Positions 1 to 7,603 of a stretch of DNA of 11,198 nucleotides are shown piece after piece; position 1 is the first letter of the stretch, and the number at the start of each line of letters is the position of its first letter. A program made the translations under genes and the position numbers. The stretch is from positions 1-11,198 of the forward strand of contig JAOUJX010000098.1 in assembly GCA_029882955.1 (NCBI GenBank). Reading direction: 5' to 3'. Below the pieces are notes generated by a model, which did no database searches, was not told the origin of the DNA, and was given only the letters and a program-made list of their open reading frames with translations. This stretch comes from Gammaproteobacteria bacterium (GTDB taxonomy: Bacteria > Pseudomonadota > Gammaproteobacteria > GCA-001735895).

Positions 1-1287
1 GCCGAGCAGGTAAAACTGCTCTATAAACCATTGATGCTGGCCGTTGCTGCGACCCTGATTGCAGCCTCACTCTTTGTTATTGCGCAATGGCCAGTTATCG
101 ACCATCAGGTACTAATAGGCTGGCTGGTAGCAATGACCATTGTGATTTCCGCACGCGCGGTACTCGGATACCTCTATAATCGCGCTCATCACGAGGTGAG
201 GCAGTACCAGTACTGGGGTAGACTATTTATAATCGGCTCCTGCGTCACCGGCATCATGTGGGGGCTCGGCAGTATCCTGCTTTTCCCGGCGGGCATTCCC
301 GAACACCAGATGGTCGTTGCACTGGTGATTATCGGCATGTGTTCGGGCGCGGTATCGAATCTTTCCATCGTTCGCCGGGCTTACCTGGTTTTTGCTATTC
401 CCGCCCTGCTGCCCGTTATACCTCTTTTTATTCTTGAAGAAAGCACCCAGTCAATCATTATCGTACCAACGGTTTTACTGGCTTTTGCCTTTTTTATCAA
501 GAACGCGAGCCTGATAAATCAAAACACCGAAGACAATATTCGTCTACGCATTGCTGCCAAAGAAAGAGAACAACAATTGATCGACGCCAAGGAACAGGCT
601 GATAGCTCTAATAAAGCTAAATCGCAATTTCTTTCACTCATGAGCCACGAGCTGAGGACCCCCTTGAACGCAATTCTGGGCTTTGGACAAATCCTTGAAA
701 TGGATAAAAATCAGCTTACAGCAGATCATCAAGCGGCCATTTCCAACATTCTGGATGGTGGTAATCACTTATTGCATCTGATTAATGAAGTGCTCGATCT
801 GGCGAAAATAGAATCCGGCCGCTTGCAAGTTACTATGGAAACCGTAGTCCTGGATGAATTATTGCCTCAGTGTAAAACGCTCATTAGCCCTGGATTGAAG
901 CTCCACAATATCGACTTAACCGACAGGCTAAGCGGCAAAGGATTAACCATAAAAGCGGACCCGGTTCGCGCCAAACAGGTCATACTCAACTTATTATCGA
1001 ACGCGACTAAATATAACCGGAGCCAGGGCAGTATTATCATCGATGCCGAAGTATCCGGAACCGAACGACTACGAATCAGTATCACCGATAGCGGCCAGGG
1101 CATTTCCGGGGCGGATATAGACAAGTTATTCACTCCGTTCGATCGCCTGGATGCACCAGAAAATGTCGAAGGTAGCGGCATTGGTCTGGTGATCACCCGA
1201 AGTCTGATGCGCCTGATGGAAGGCGATATAGGCGTCGAAAGCACTGTCGGAGAAGGCAGTACCTTCTGGGTAGAATTTTCGACCTGA
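1..1287 (+). CDS. Membrane-bound sensor histidine kinase, 5' end outside window
   Basis: The reading frame is open from base 1 (AEQVKLLYKP before the first ATG at 34), so the true start lies upstream. Numbering from the first codon in the window, six hydrophobic segments lie near residues 12-30, 37-58, 74-96, 103-123, 127-145 and 151-168. A charged, coiled-coil-like linker follows. The kinase core has an H-box with SHELRTPLN (phospho-acceptor His216), an N-box with LSNATKYN (Asn334), a G1 box DSGQGI (Asp363), an F-box FTPFDRL and a G2 box GSGIGL (391-396). It ends just after the ATPase domain with no receiver or Hpt domain, so it should autophosphorylate and pass phosphate to a separate response regulator. 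None is encoded here. The membrane part is probably the sensor, and its signal is unknown. Family assignment is firm, partner and role are open. Confidence 0.95.
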   Translation, partial: AEQVKLLYKPLMLAVAATLIAASLFVIAQWPVIDHQVLIGWLVAMTIVISARAVLGYLYNRAHHEVRQYQYWGRLFIIGSCVTGIMWGLGSILLFPAGIPEHQMVVALVIIGMCSGAVSNLSIVRRAYLVFAIPALLPVIPLFILEESTQSIIIVPTVLLAFAFFIKNASLINQNTEDNIRLRIAAKEREQQLIDAKEQADSSNKAKSQFLSLMSHELRTPLNAILGFGQILEMDKNQLTADHQAAISNILDGGNHLLHLINEVLDLAKIESGRLQVTMETVVLDELLPQCKTLISPGLKLHNIDLTDRLSGKGLTIKADPVRAKQVILNLLSNATKYNRSQGSIIIDAEVSGTERLRISITDSGQGISGADIDKLFTPFDRLDAPENVEGSGIGLVITRSLMRLMEGDIGVESTVGEGSTFWVEFST

Positions 1288-1318
1288 AAATAAACATGGC
1301 ACTCTTCGCCCGACGCGC

Positions 1319-1324
1319 TATAAT
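1319..1324 (+). promoter_or_regulatory. Candidate -10 element of the bipA promoter
   Basis: A perfect TATAAT lies 42 bp before the bipA ATG, in the 79-bp gap after the histidine kinase stop. The best -35 at usable spacing is TGGCAC (1297-1302, 16-bp spacer), which is a poor match. The -10 is therefore well supported and the -35 is not. It would let bipA be transcribed independently of the kinase gene. Confidence 0.45.
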
Positions 1325-1366
1325 CGCGCGCCTTACCTATCTCCGACGACATCCCCAGACAACATC

Positions 1367-3217
1367 ATGACTTCCAGTAGCCGCGCAAATCTGCGTAATA
1401 TCGCCATTATCGCCCATGTTGACCATGGCAAAACCACGCTGGTTGATGAACTGTTAAGACAGTCCGGCACGCTCGACGTACGCGCCGAAGTCACCGAACG
1501 CATGATGGATTCCAACGATCTGGAAAAAGAACGCGGGATTACCATTTTATCCAAATGTACGGCGATCAACTGGCAGCACGAAAAAGAAAACCAGAATTAT
1601 CGAATTAACATTGTCGATACACCGGGTCACGCCGATTTCGGTGGTGAGGTCGAACGAGTTCTTTCCATGGTTGACTCTGTTTTATTACTGGTCGATGCGG
1701 TTGACGGCCCCATGCCCCAAACCCGCTTTGTGACGCAGAAAGCATTTGCCATGGGTTTCACCCCGATTGTTGTGGTGAATAAAATCGACCGTCCCGGTTC
1801 ACGCCCGGACTGGGTAGTTGACCAGGTTTTCGATCTATTCGATCAGCTGGGTGCCAGCGACGAGCAACTCGACTTCCCGATTATTTACGCTTCGGCGTTG
1901 AATGGCTATGCCAGCGCAGAGGACAATGTATTCGAAGGTGATATGACACCGTTATTTGAATCGGTCGTCGCCAACGTCAAACCACCCGAAGTCGAAGTCG
2001 ATGGTCCTTTCCAGATGCAGATTTCGAGTCTCGACTACGACAGCTATAAAGGCGTACTCGGCATCGGCCGAATCACTCGCGGTACCATTAACCGTAATAC
2101 ACCGGTGAAGATTATCGGCGCTGACGATAAAATTCGCGACGGTCGAATGATGCAGATATTCGGCTTTAAAGGGCTTGAGCGTATCGAAACCGAAACCGCA
2201 CAGGCCGGTGATATCATCGTCTTCTCCGGTATCGAAGAGTTGTATATCTCGGATACTTTGTGTGACCGCAACACCGTCGAAGCTCTGCCGCCGCTGACCG
2301 TCGATGAGCCAACGGTGAATATGACTTTCAGTGTCAACAGCTCGCCTTTTTCGGGTAAGGATGGCAAGTTCCTCACCTCGCGACAGATCGACGAGCGTCT
2401 GCAGCGCGAATGCCTGCATAATGTTGCCCTGCGGGTCGAACAACTCACCGACTCGGATAAGTTTCGAGTTTCCGGCCGAGGTGAATTACACCTGGGTATT
2501 TTGATCGAAAATATGCGTCGCGAGGGATTTGAGCTATCGGTTTCCCGCGCCGAAGTTATCCTCAGAGAAATCGACGGGCAGATTTGCGAGCCCTATGAGC
2601 AGCTCACAGTCGATGTCGAGGATCAATATCAGGGAGCGATCATGGAAGCACTCGGTAGTCGCAAGGCAGAGCTCAAGAATATGATGCCCGATGGCAAGGG
2701 CCGGGTCCGCCTCGACTACGTTATCCCTTCGCGTGGTTTGATCGGTTTTCAGGCCGAGTTCATGACGCTAAGCTCTGGCACCGGTTTGATCTACCACGTA
2801 TTCGACGAGTACGGCCCAAAAGTTGAAGGCGATATAGGACAACGCAAAAACGGTGTTTTAATCGCCAGTGCTACCGGTAAAGCGCTGGCTTATGCTCTGT
2901 TTAATCTGCAGGAGCGCGGAAAGCTGATGATAGGTCACGCTGAAGAAGTTTACGAAGGCATGGTCGTCGGTATTCACAGTCGCGCCAACGACCTGGTGGT
3001 CAATCCGTTAAAAGCCAAGCAACTGACGAATATCCGGGCTGCTGGAACAGATGAGAATTTAATCCTGGTTAAACCAATCCGCTTCACACTGGAACAGGCA
3101 CTGGAATTCATCGATGACGACGAGTTAGTCGAAGTCACTCCGAAAAATATTCGTATCCGTAAAAAATTCCTGCTCGAACACGAACGCAAGAAAGCATCGC
3201 GCAGCTCGACTACCTAG
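1367..3217 (+). CDS. bipA: Ribosome-associated GTPase BipA/TypA
   Basis: This is a translational GTPase of the EF-G/LepA superfamily that binds the 70S ribosome and helps 50S assembly and growth under stress or cold. The 616 residues are close to the usual length of about 605. The G domain shows G1 AHVDHGKTT (16-24), G2 GITI (57-60), G3 DTPGH (84-88), G4 NKID (138-141) and G5 around YASALNG. The later domains carry typical BipA stretches such as RVSGRGELHL, IPSRGLIGF and EFIDDDELVEVTP near the C terminus. The ATG at 1367 puts NLRNIAIIAHVDHGK in the position seen in E. coli BipA. No clear Shine-Dalgarno precedes it. The gene converges on the amidase gene, with only 12 bp between the stops. Confidence 0.98.
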   Translation: MTSSSRANLRNIAIIAHVDHGKTTLVDELLRQSGTLDVRAEVTERMMDSNDLEKERGITILSKCTAINWQHEKENQNYRINIVDTPGHADFGGEVERVLSMVDSVLLLVDAVDGPMPQTRFVTQKAFAMGFTPIVVVNKIDRPGSRPDWVVDQVFDLFDQLGASDEQLDFPIIYASALNGYASAEDNVFEGDMTPLFESVVANVKPPEVEVDGPFQMQISSLDYDSYKGVLGIGRITRGTINRNTPVKIIGADDKIRDGRMMQIFGFKGLERIETETAQAGDIIVFSGIEELYISDTLCDRNTVEALPPLTVDEPTVNMTFSVNSSPFSGKDGKFLTSRQIDERLQRECLHNVALRVEQLTDSDKFRVSGRGELHLGILIENMRREGFELSVSRAEVILREIDGQICEPYEQLTVDVEDQYQGAIMEALGSRKAELKNMMPDGKGRVRLDYVIPSRGLIGFQAEFMTLSSGTGLIYHVFDEYGPKVEGDIGQRKNGVLIASATGKALAYALFNLQERGKLMIGHAEEVYEGMVVGIHSRANDLVVNPLKAKQLTNIRAAGTDENLILVKPIRFTLEQALEFIDDDELVEVTPKNIRIRKKFLLEHERKKASRSSTT

Positions 3218-3218
3218 A

Positions 3219-3233
3219 GTAGAGGCGCTCTAC
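3219..3233. terminator. Short perfect hairpin between convergent bipA and amidase genes
   Basis: GTAGAG-GCG-CTCTAC forms a perfect 6-bp stem with a 3-nt loop, sitting between the two convergent stop codons and covering the amidase stop. It could act as a bidirectional transcription barrier. No T-tract follows on either strand, so it is not a classic intrinsic terminator. Confidence 0.3.
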
Positions 3234-4594
3234 AGACCGGGAAGCATCGCCTGTTGATATCCATAGGCGAGCCGTAACAGTCTGAAATCAGAATTCGGTG
3301 GTCCGATAAGCTGCAGCCCTACTGGTAATCCCTCGCGTGACAAACCTGCCGGTAAAGATATTGCTGGCAGGTTGAGCGAGGGTGTTAGTTCAACCGGCCG
3401 CCAGTCCTCGTCGACTTCGGCGTCGGTTAAATCAATCGAATAAGGCAACCCGGCCATGGTCGGCCATAACAAAAACTCGTAGCGCGAAAAGAACTCACTG
3501 AGAACCTGCCAGCAGCGCGCCTGTATGCTTCTTGCTCCAGCAATCTCATGCGCCGTTAATCTCGCACCCTTTTGTAAAAACTTTCGGAGTCGGTCACTAC
3601 CGGCGAATCGGTCGTCGTCAAGATAGCCGCCCAGCTCGGTAATAGCATTTAAAGCGACGGCGACCGCATGCACCCCATGGTTATCGGCAATATCGGGGCA
3701 GGCCTCGTCAACTATACAACCCATCGATTCAAAAGTTGAGCAGCGAGTCTTCAATAAAGCCTTTACCTCATCATGCGTCTTACTACCACAGGGAGTCGCA
3801 CTAAACGCAATTCGAGTACCCTGTAAAGCAGCTTCCAGTGGTGCATTAAAATCGATTGATTCGGCTGTTGAGGACAGCGGACAGGCGGTATCGCGCCCGG
3901 TGAACACCGACATAAACAAGGCAATATCCTCGACACTACGAGCCATCGGGCCAAATACATGCAAAGCATCGAAAGGTAAAGTATTGTCCCGTTTTGGTAC
4001 CTGTCCAGCTGTCGGGCGAAATCCGACGACACCGCATACCGACGCTGGCGAACGCAATGACCCGCCGAGGTCACTACCATCCACCATAGGTACCATATAG
4101 GCTGCTAACGCTGCCGCTGAACCTCCTGAACTCCCGGCCACCGTCTTGCTAAGGTCACGAGGGTTTCGGGTAATACCAAACACGGCATTATCGGTTTGCG
4201 CGCCCGAGGCAAATTCGGGAGTATTCGATTTACCGATAACGATAGCCCCGGCGCGACGAGCTCTTTCGACATGTATCGCATCGGCCGAAGGAATATAGTC
4301 TTCAAACAATAGCGAGCCAAAGGTGGTGCGGAGATCTTTGGTAGGCAGTGTATCTTTCACCGCATAGGGCAAACCATGTAACGGCTCCAGGGATTCGCCC
4401 TTTGCAAATTTCTGATCCGCTAAGATCGCTTCCTTGTGTGCACGTTCCAGACAAAGTGTTACCAGAGCATTGACGCGGGAATTTTCCGCTTCTATCACTT
4501 CGACATGAGCATTGAATATTTCCACCGCACTCACTTCACCTGTTCGCATTTTTGCTATCAGCTCAGTGGCGGTGCACCGCACTAATTCATTCAT
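3230..4594 (-). CDS. Amidase signature (AS) family hydrolase
   Basis: The 454-aa cytoplasmic protein belongs to the AS family, which hydrolyses carboxamides through a Ser-cisSer-Lys triad. Visible are Lys80 in LPYAVKDT, Ser155 in AGSSGGSAAA, and the nucleophile Ser179 in GSDLGGSLRSPAS. The 75- and 24-residue spacings match known AS enzymes. The C-terminal part, with LPAISLPAGLSREGLPVGLQLIG, is also typical. Substrate cannot be read: family members act on aliphatic or aryl amides, ureido compounds and Glu-tRNA(Gln). A GatA role is unlikely because gatB and gatC are absent and the sequence reads like a general amidase. There is no signal peptide. The ATG at 4594 gives the usual N terminus; no Shine-Dalgarno precedes it, and the likely promoter would start transcription almost on the start codon. 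Confidence 0.93.
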   Translation of the reverse strand: MNELVRCTATELIAKMRTGEVSAVEIFNAHVEVIEAENSRVNALVTLCLERAHKEAILADQKFAKGESLEPLHGLPYAVKDTLPTKDLRTTFGSLLFEDYIPSADAIHVERARRAGAIVIGKSNTPEFASGAQTDNAVFGITRNPRDLSKTVAGSSGGSAAALAAYMVPMVDGSDLGGSLRSPASVCGVVGFRPTAGQVPKRDNTLPFDALHVFGPMARSVEDIALFMSVFTGRDTACPLSSTAESIDFNAPLEAALQGTRIAFSATPCGSKTHDEVKALLKTRCSTFESMGCIVDEACPDIADNHGVHAVAVALNAITELGGYLDDDRFAGSDRLRKFLQKGARLTAHEIAGARSIQARCWQVLSEFFSRYEFLLWPTMAGLPYSIDLTDAEVDEDWRPVELTPSLNLPAISLPAGLSREGLPVGLQLIGPPNSDFRLLRLAYGYQQAMLPGL

Positions 4595-4600
4595 ACATGG

Positions 4601-4629
4601 AGTATATCCAGCAGTGGCTTGTCAGTTAA
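4601..4629 (-). promoter_or_regulatory. Candidate sigma-70 promoter of the amidase gene
   Basis: On the minus strand, -35 TTAACT (4624-4629) and -10 TATACT (4601-4606) are separated by 17 bp. Initiation would fall near 4594, the A of the amidase ATG, implying a leaderless or nearly leaderless mRNA. This fits the missing Shine-Dalgarno. It overlaps the divergent promoter by one base at 4624. Confidence 0.5.
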
Positions 4630-4647
4630 AGTAGTTATTGATGTAAT
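4619..4647 (+). promoter_or_regulatory. Candidate sigma-70 promoter of the cyclotransferase-like gene
   Basis: -35 TTGTCA (4619-4624) and -10 TGTAAT (4642-4647) are 17 bp apart, each matching five of six consensus bases. The start would be near 4654, giving a leader of about 24 nt before the ATG at 4678. The leader has no evident Shine-Dalgarno. Confidence 0.55.
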
Positions 4648-4677
4648 ACCATCTGTTAACGAATAAAAACAACCGTT

Positions 4678-5178
4678 ATGACCATTCATTATTTTGCTTA
4701 TGGCTCCAATCTGGCGAGCCATCGCCTGCTACAACGTATCCCCGAAGCAAGGGTCGATCGCGTCGCCACATTGCGCCAACACCGCCTGTGCTGGCATAAA
4801 AATGACAAAGGCCAATCGGGCAAATGCGATATAAAGTACACTGATGACCATAACGATGTTATTTACGGGGTAATCTATTTAATATCGGCCGATGGCAAGG
4901 AAACCCTCGATTACTACGAAGGCCATGGCTTTGGCTACCTCAGTAAAACAGTAGAAATAACCACACTAGACGGTGAAACTATCGATGCATTAACTTACTA
5001 CGCAATCGATATCGACGTAATACAACAGCCATACCACTGGTATAAGGAACATGTGCTGCGTGGTGCGCGTGAGCACGATCTCCCTGCCCATTATATTGCC
5101 ATGATAGAAGCACAGGAATCGATTGATGATGCCGATGAGGAGCGGGTTCAGCGAGAGTTGGAGATTTATCTAGATTAA
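4678..5178 (+). CDS. Gamma-glutamylcyclotransferase (GGCT/AIG2-like) family protein
   Basis: The 166-aa protein starts with HYFAYGSNLAS, the phosphate/substrate-binding YGSNL loop of the GGCT-like beta-barrel fold. It continues with conserved blocks ending in LDYYEGHGFGYLSKTVEI, where Glu81 is in the place of the catalytic glutamate of human GGCT. Family enzymes release 5-oxoproline from gamma-glutamyl amino acids or peptides, or cleave related gamma-glutamylamines. The exact substrate is not visible. An acidic C-terminal tail (about 140-166) follows the core. There is no signal peptide, so it should be cytoplasmic. It is divergent from the amidase gene, and its last 9 bases overlap the 3' end of the convergent 181-aa gene. 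Joint action with the amidase is possible, as both attack amide bonds, but is not shown. Confidence 0.88.
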   Translation: MTIHYFAYGSNLASHRLLQRIPEARVDRVATLRQHRLCWHKNDKGQSGKCDIKYTDDHNDVIYGVIYLISADGKETLDYYEGHGFGYLSKTVEITTLDGETIDALTYYAIDIDVIQQPYHWYKEHVLRGAREHDLPAHYIAMIEAQESIDDADEERVQRELEIYLD

Positions 5179-5715
5179 CTGCGGTATAAACGCCAGTATC
5201 TCGACCTTCCCCGGCATAGTCGGGTTAAACAACCGATTATGCCAATAGGTCGACTGATACGAAGCATCCGTTTCGTCCAGAAGCATTACATCGAAATCGA
5301 AGGCAAAATCGATACTGTCCTGTTTAAACTTCAAATGGCATTGACCCGCTTCTTTTAACGCTTCTGCAATGGCTGAATCGAGTGAAAAAGAGGCTGTCAG
5401 ATTATTCTGAAAATTGAAATCATCCTGATAATGCCGTTCGGCCAGTATTCGCAAACCATTTTTGACCCATTCTGCGGGATCGGCCGTTTTGCGCACAATA
5501 TGCCGGATTTCTGCAGTGACATCTTCTGGTGTCTGTTTAACGATCAGGAACTGAAGCCGGGCCTGTTCTTCTCCGCCCCTGATCGAATGCAGACCTGCAC
5601 TCATACCTGGCGAAGGCTTACCGCCCATTTCACGCATGCTCATCTTACGCAGACGACATTGCCAGGAAATAAAGCGTTTATACTGTTCGTTGATAGGTAT
5701 CAATTTTCTGCTCAT
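5170..5715 (-). CDS. Conserved protein of unknown function downstream of fhs
   Basis: I do not recognise a named family for this 181-aa protein. It begins MSRKLIPINEQY, with a basic segment RLRKMSMREMGGKPSPG (about residues 21-37). An apparently conserved middle holds EIRHIVRKTADPAEW, and the C-terminal motif is YQSTYWHNRLFNP followed by a hydrophobic strand ILAFIP. It has no membrane span or signal peptide and looks like a soluble mixed alpha/beta protein. I recall similar unnamed proteins in other proteobacteria, but this is memory and unchecked. It lies 54 bp downstream of fhs in the same direction, so a two-gene transcript is plausible, although a hairpin with a T-run sits in the gap. No good Shine-Dalgarno precedes the ATG. 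Its tail overlaps the convergent cyclotransferase gene by 9 bp. Confidence 0.8.
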   Translation of the reverse strand: MSRKLIPINEQYKRFISWQCRLRKMSMREMGGKPSPGMSAGLHSIRGGEEQARLQFLIVKQTPEDVTAEIRHIVRKTADPAEWVKNGLRILAERHYQDDFNFQNNLTASFSLDSAIAEALKEAGQCHLKFKQDSIDFAFDFDVMLLDETDASYQSTYWHNRLFNPTMPGKVEILAFIPQLI

Positions 5716-5718
5716 CCG

Positions 5719-5757
5719 GAAAAATACGGGCAGCTTACCACCAATGGCTCGCCGCCC
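5719..5757 (-). terminator. Possible intrinsic terminator or attenuator between fhs and the 181-aa gene
   Basis: Read on the minus strand, GGGCGGC (5751-5757) can pair with GCTGCCC (5728-5734) as a 7-bp stem with one G-U pair and a 16-nt loop. CGTATTTTT follows, with the T-run at 5720-5724. The T-run ends about 5 nt before the downstream ATG. Full termination would isolate fhs, and partial read-through would set a lower level for the 181-aa protein. The long loop and 5-base T-run make it a moderate candidate. Confidence 0.35.
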
Positions 5758-5769
5758 AAATAACGGAGT

Positions 5770-7437
5770 CTAAAACAAGCCTTCGACAAGCCCTTCATCA
5801 TTGAGGTGGATATTATCAGCCGACGGTACCCGCGGCAGTCCCGGCATGGTCATGATGTCGCCGCAGACACAGACGATAAACTCGGCACCGGCAGATAATC
5901 GGATCTCGCGAATCGGTACCTCGTGGTTGATCGGCGCACCCATCAGTGCCGGATCGGTGGAGAAGCTATACTGCGTCTTCGCCATACAGATCGGGAAGTG
6001 GCCATAGCCTTCGGCTTCGAATTTGGCAAACTGGTCACGGACTTTCTTGTCCGCAATGATGTCATCGGCACCGTAGAGTGAACGCGCAATATGGCGCGCC
6101 TTTTCCCACAACGGCATCTCGTCGTCGTACAGCGTATGAAACTGCGCCTGACCCGAGTCCGCGACATCGGCCACGTGCTGGGCCAGCGCCTGTGTACCCT
6201 TGCTGCCTTCACCCCAGTGATTACAGTCGAAGGCCTTGACGCCAAACTCCTTACAGAAGGCACGAATGGCTTCGAGTTCGCCTTCGGTATCGGCGACAAA
6301 TTTGTTGATGGCGACCGTCACCGGTACACCGAACTGCTTGAGGTTACGGATATGGCGACCGAGGTTTTCACAGCCCTTGGCAACCGCGGCGACATTCTCA
6401 CCGGCGAGCTGGTCTTTCGGTACACCACCGTGCATCTTCAATGCGCGAACAGTGGCAACGAGGACGACGGCATCCGGGGATAACCCGGCTTTACGACATT
6501 TGATGTCGAAGAATTTCTCCGCACCCAGATCAGCACCGAAGCCTGCTTCGGTGACCACATAATCGGCCAGCTTGAGTGCAGTTTTGGTGGCGATCACCGA
6601 GTTACAGCCGTGCGCGATGTTGGCGAACGGGCCCCCGTGGATAAACGCCGGGTTGTTTTCCAGTGTCTGTACCAGGTTGGGCATGAACGCGTCTTTGAGT
6701 AGTACGGTCATCGCACCCGGCGCATTGACGTCCCTGGCATGTACTGGTTTGAGGTCGCGCGTATAGCCAATGACGATATTGCCGATTCGGCGACTGAGAT
6801 CGTCTAAATCGGTGGCCAGACAGAAAATCGCCATGATTTCAGAGGCGACGGTAATGTCGAAGCCACTCTGGCGCGGGGTACCGTTACCCGGACCACCGAG
6901 ACCGATGGTGATATCACGCAGGGTACGGTCGTTCATGTCCATCACCCGCTTCCAGGTGATACGACGCGGATCGAGTCCCGATTTGTTTTCCCAGTGGATG
7001 TGGTTGTCGATTAATGCGGATAACAGGTTATGCGCGGCACCGATGGCGTGGAAGTCACCGGTGAAATGCAGGTTAATGTCTTCCATCGGCACGACCTGGG
7101 CGTATCCGCCACCGGCGGCTCCGCCTTTCATGCCGAAACAGGGGCCGAGGCTGGGCTCACGCAGGCACATGACGGCATTCTTGCCGATGCTATTTAAACC
7201 GTCACCGAGTCCAACCGTGGTGGTGGTCTTGCCTTCACCCGCGGGGGTCGGCGAGATGGCGGTGACGAGGATTAACTTGCCGTCTTTTTTGCCATTCAGA
7301 GAATTTATAAACTCGGCGGTTAACTTGGCCTTGTCGTGCCCAAAGGGCTGCAAAGCGCTGCTGGGGATATCTAGCTTTTCTGCAATTTCTGAAATTGGTT
7401 TTAACGTTGCAGCACGTGCAATCTCGATGTCACCCAT
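5770..7437 (-). CDS. fhs: Formate-tetrahydrofolate ligase (10-formyl-THF synthetase)
   Basis: The enzyme joins formate to tetrahydrofolate with ATP to give 10-formyl-THF, feeding purine synthesis, initiator Met-tRNA formylation and C1 metabolism; it can also run in reverse to make ATP and formate. The 555 residues match the usual length of about 556. The P-loop PTPAGEGKTTTT is at 63-74. Other typical stretches are REPSLGPCFGMKGGAAGGGYAQV, TGDFHAIGAAHNLL, FVTEAGFGADLGAEKF-like (here VVTEAGFGADLG), CNHWGEGSKG and the C-terminal MPGLPRVPSADNI. The ATG at 7437 gives the canonical start (MGDIEIARA); only a weak GAGA precedes it. The promoter just upstream carries operator-like site A. No folD is adjacent, so partner C1 enzymes must lie elsewhere. 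Confidence 0.98.
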   Translation of the reverse strand: MGDIEIARAATLKPISEIAEKLDIPSSALQPFGHDKAKLTAEFINSLNGKKDGKLILVTAISPTPAGEGKTTTTVGLGDGLNSIGKNAVMCLREPSLGPCFGMKGGAAGGGYAQVVPMEDINLHFTGDFHAIGAAHNLLSALIDNHIHWENKSGLDPRRITWKRVMDMNDRTLRDITIGLGGPGNGTPRQSGFDITVASEIMAIFCLATDLDDLSRRIGNIVIGYTRDLKPVHARDVNAPGAMTVLLKDAFMPNLVQTLENNPAFIHGGPFANIAHGCNSVIATKTALKLADYVVTEAGFGADLGAEKFFDIKCRKAGLSPDAVVLVATVRALKMHGGVPKDQLAGENVAAVAKGCENLGRHIRNLKQFGVPVTVAINKFVADTEGELEAIRAFCKEFGVKAFDCNHWGEGSKGTQALAQHVADVADSGQAQFHTLYDDEMPLWEKARHIARSLYGADDIIADKKVRDQFAKFEAEGYGHFPICMAKTQYSFSTDPALMGAPINHEVPIREIRLSAGAEFIVCVCGDIMTMPGLPRVPSADNIHLNDEGLVEGLF

Positions 7438-7462
7438 GAGTTATTCTCGGTTAGAATTGATT

Positions 7463-7481
7463 TTGGTATACAATATACCAA
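7463..7481. promoter_or_regulatory. Operator-like palindrome, site A (fhs promoter)
   Basis: TTGGTATACAATATACCAA has perfect 8-bp arms around a CAA centre. Outer AGAATT (7453-7458) and AATTCT (7483-7488) extend the symmetry with a 3-bp offset. It matches site B at 16 of 19 positions (B reversed) and site C at 15 of 19 (C reversed). The TGGTATAC half-site resembles operators of GntR-family FadR-type regulators. It covers the likely fhs -10, so repression of fhs is the simplest reading. Confidence 0.6.
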
Positions 7482-7498
7482 TAATTCTGAGGTCTCAA
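7470..7498 (-). promoter_or_regulatory. Candidate sigma-70 promoter of fhs
   Basis: On the minus strand, -35 TTGAGA (7493-7498) and -10 TATTGT (7470-7475) have a 17-bp spacer. The start would be near 7463, giving a leader of about 25 nt. The -10 lies inside the 19-bp palindrome at 7463-7481, the classic arrangement for a repressor blocking RNA polymerase. Confidence 0.5.
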
Positions 7499-7510
7499 GT
7501 ATTTGATCGA

Positions 7511-7540
7511 ATGAGACTGAAATTGGATGAGACTGAAATT
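7511..7540. repeat. Tandem 14-bp direct repeat upstream of the fhs promoter
   Basis: ATGAGACTGAAATT occurs at 7511-7524 and again at 7527-7540, identical copies separated by GG (period 16 bp). Counted from the inferred fhs start near 7463, they lie at about -48 to -77, where activators often bind. The repeat could be a paired activator site or a recent short duplication. The surrounding 166-bp gap between fhs and the FAH-family gene otherwise holds only site A and the promoter. Confidence 0.7.
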
Positions 7541-7603
7541 TTTATATTTATGTCATTCCATAGCCGATGCGGGCTAAGCACAGAAATATGTGGCACTATC
7601 TAT

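Noticed and set aside
1297..1311. Possible sigma-54 promoter (TGGCAC) before bipA
   Set aside because: The -12 element reads GCCC in place of TTGC, and a perfect TATAAT lies just downstream.
1952..2448. Two open frames of 163 and 134 codons on the minus strand within bipA
   Set aside because: Antisense shadows of a well-conserved gene; no independent start signals or family features.
4638..4656. Operator-like ATACCAT in the amidase/cyclotransferase intergenic region
   Set aside because: Only a 7-bp half-match to the sites in the right part, with no symmetric partner.
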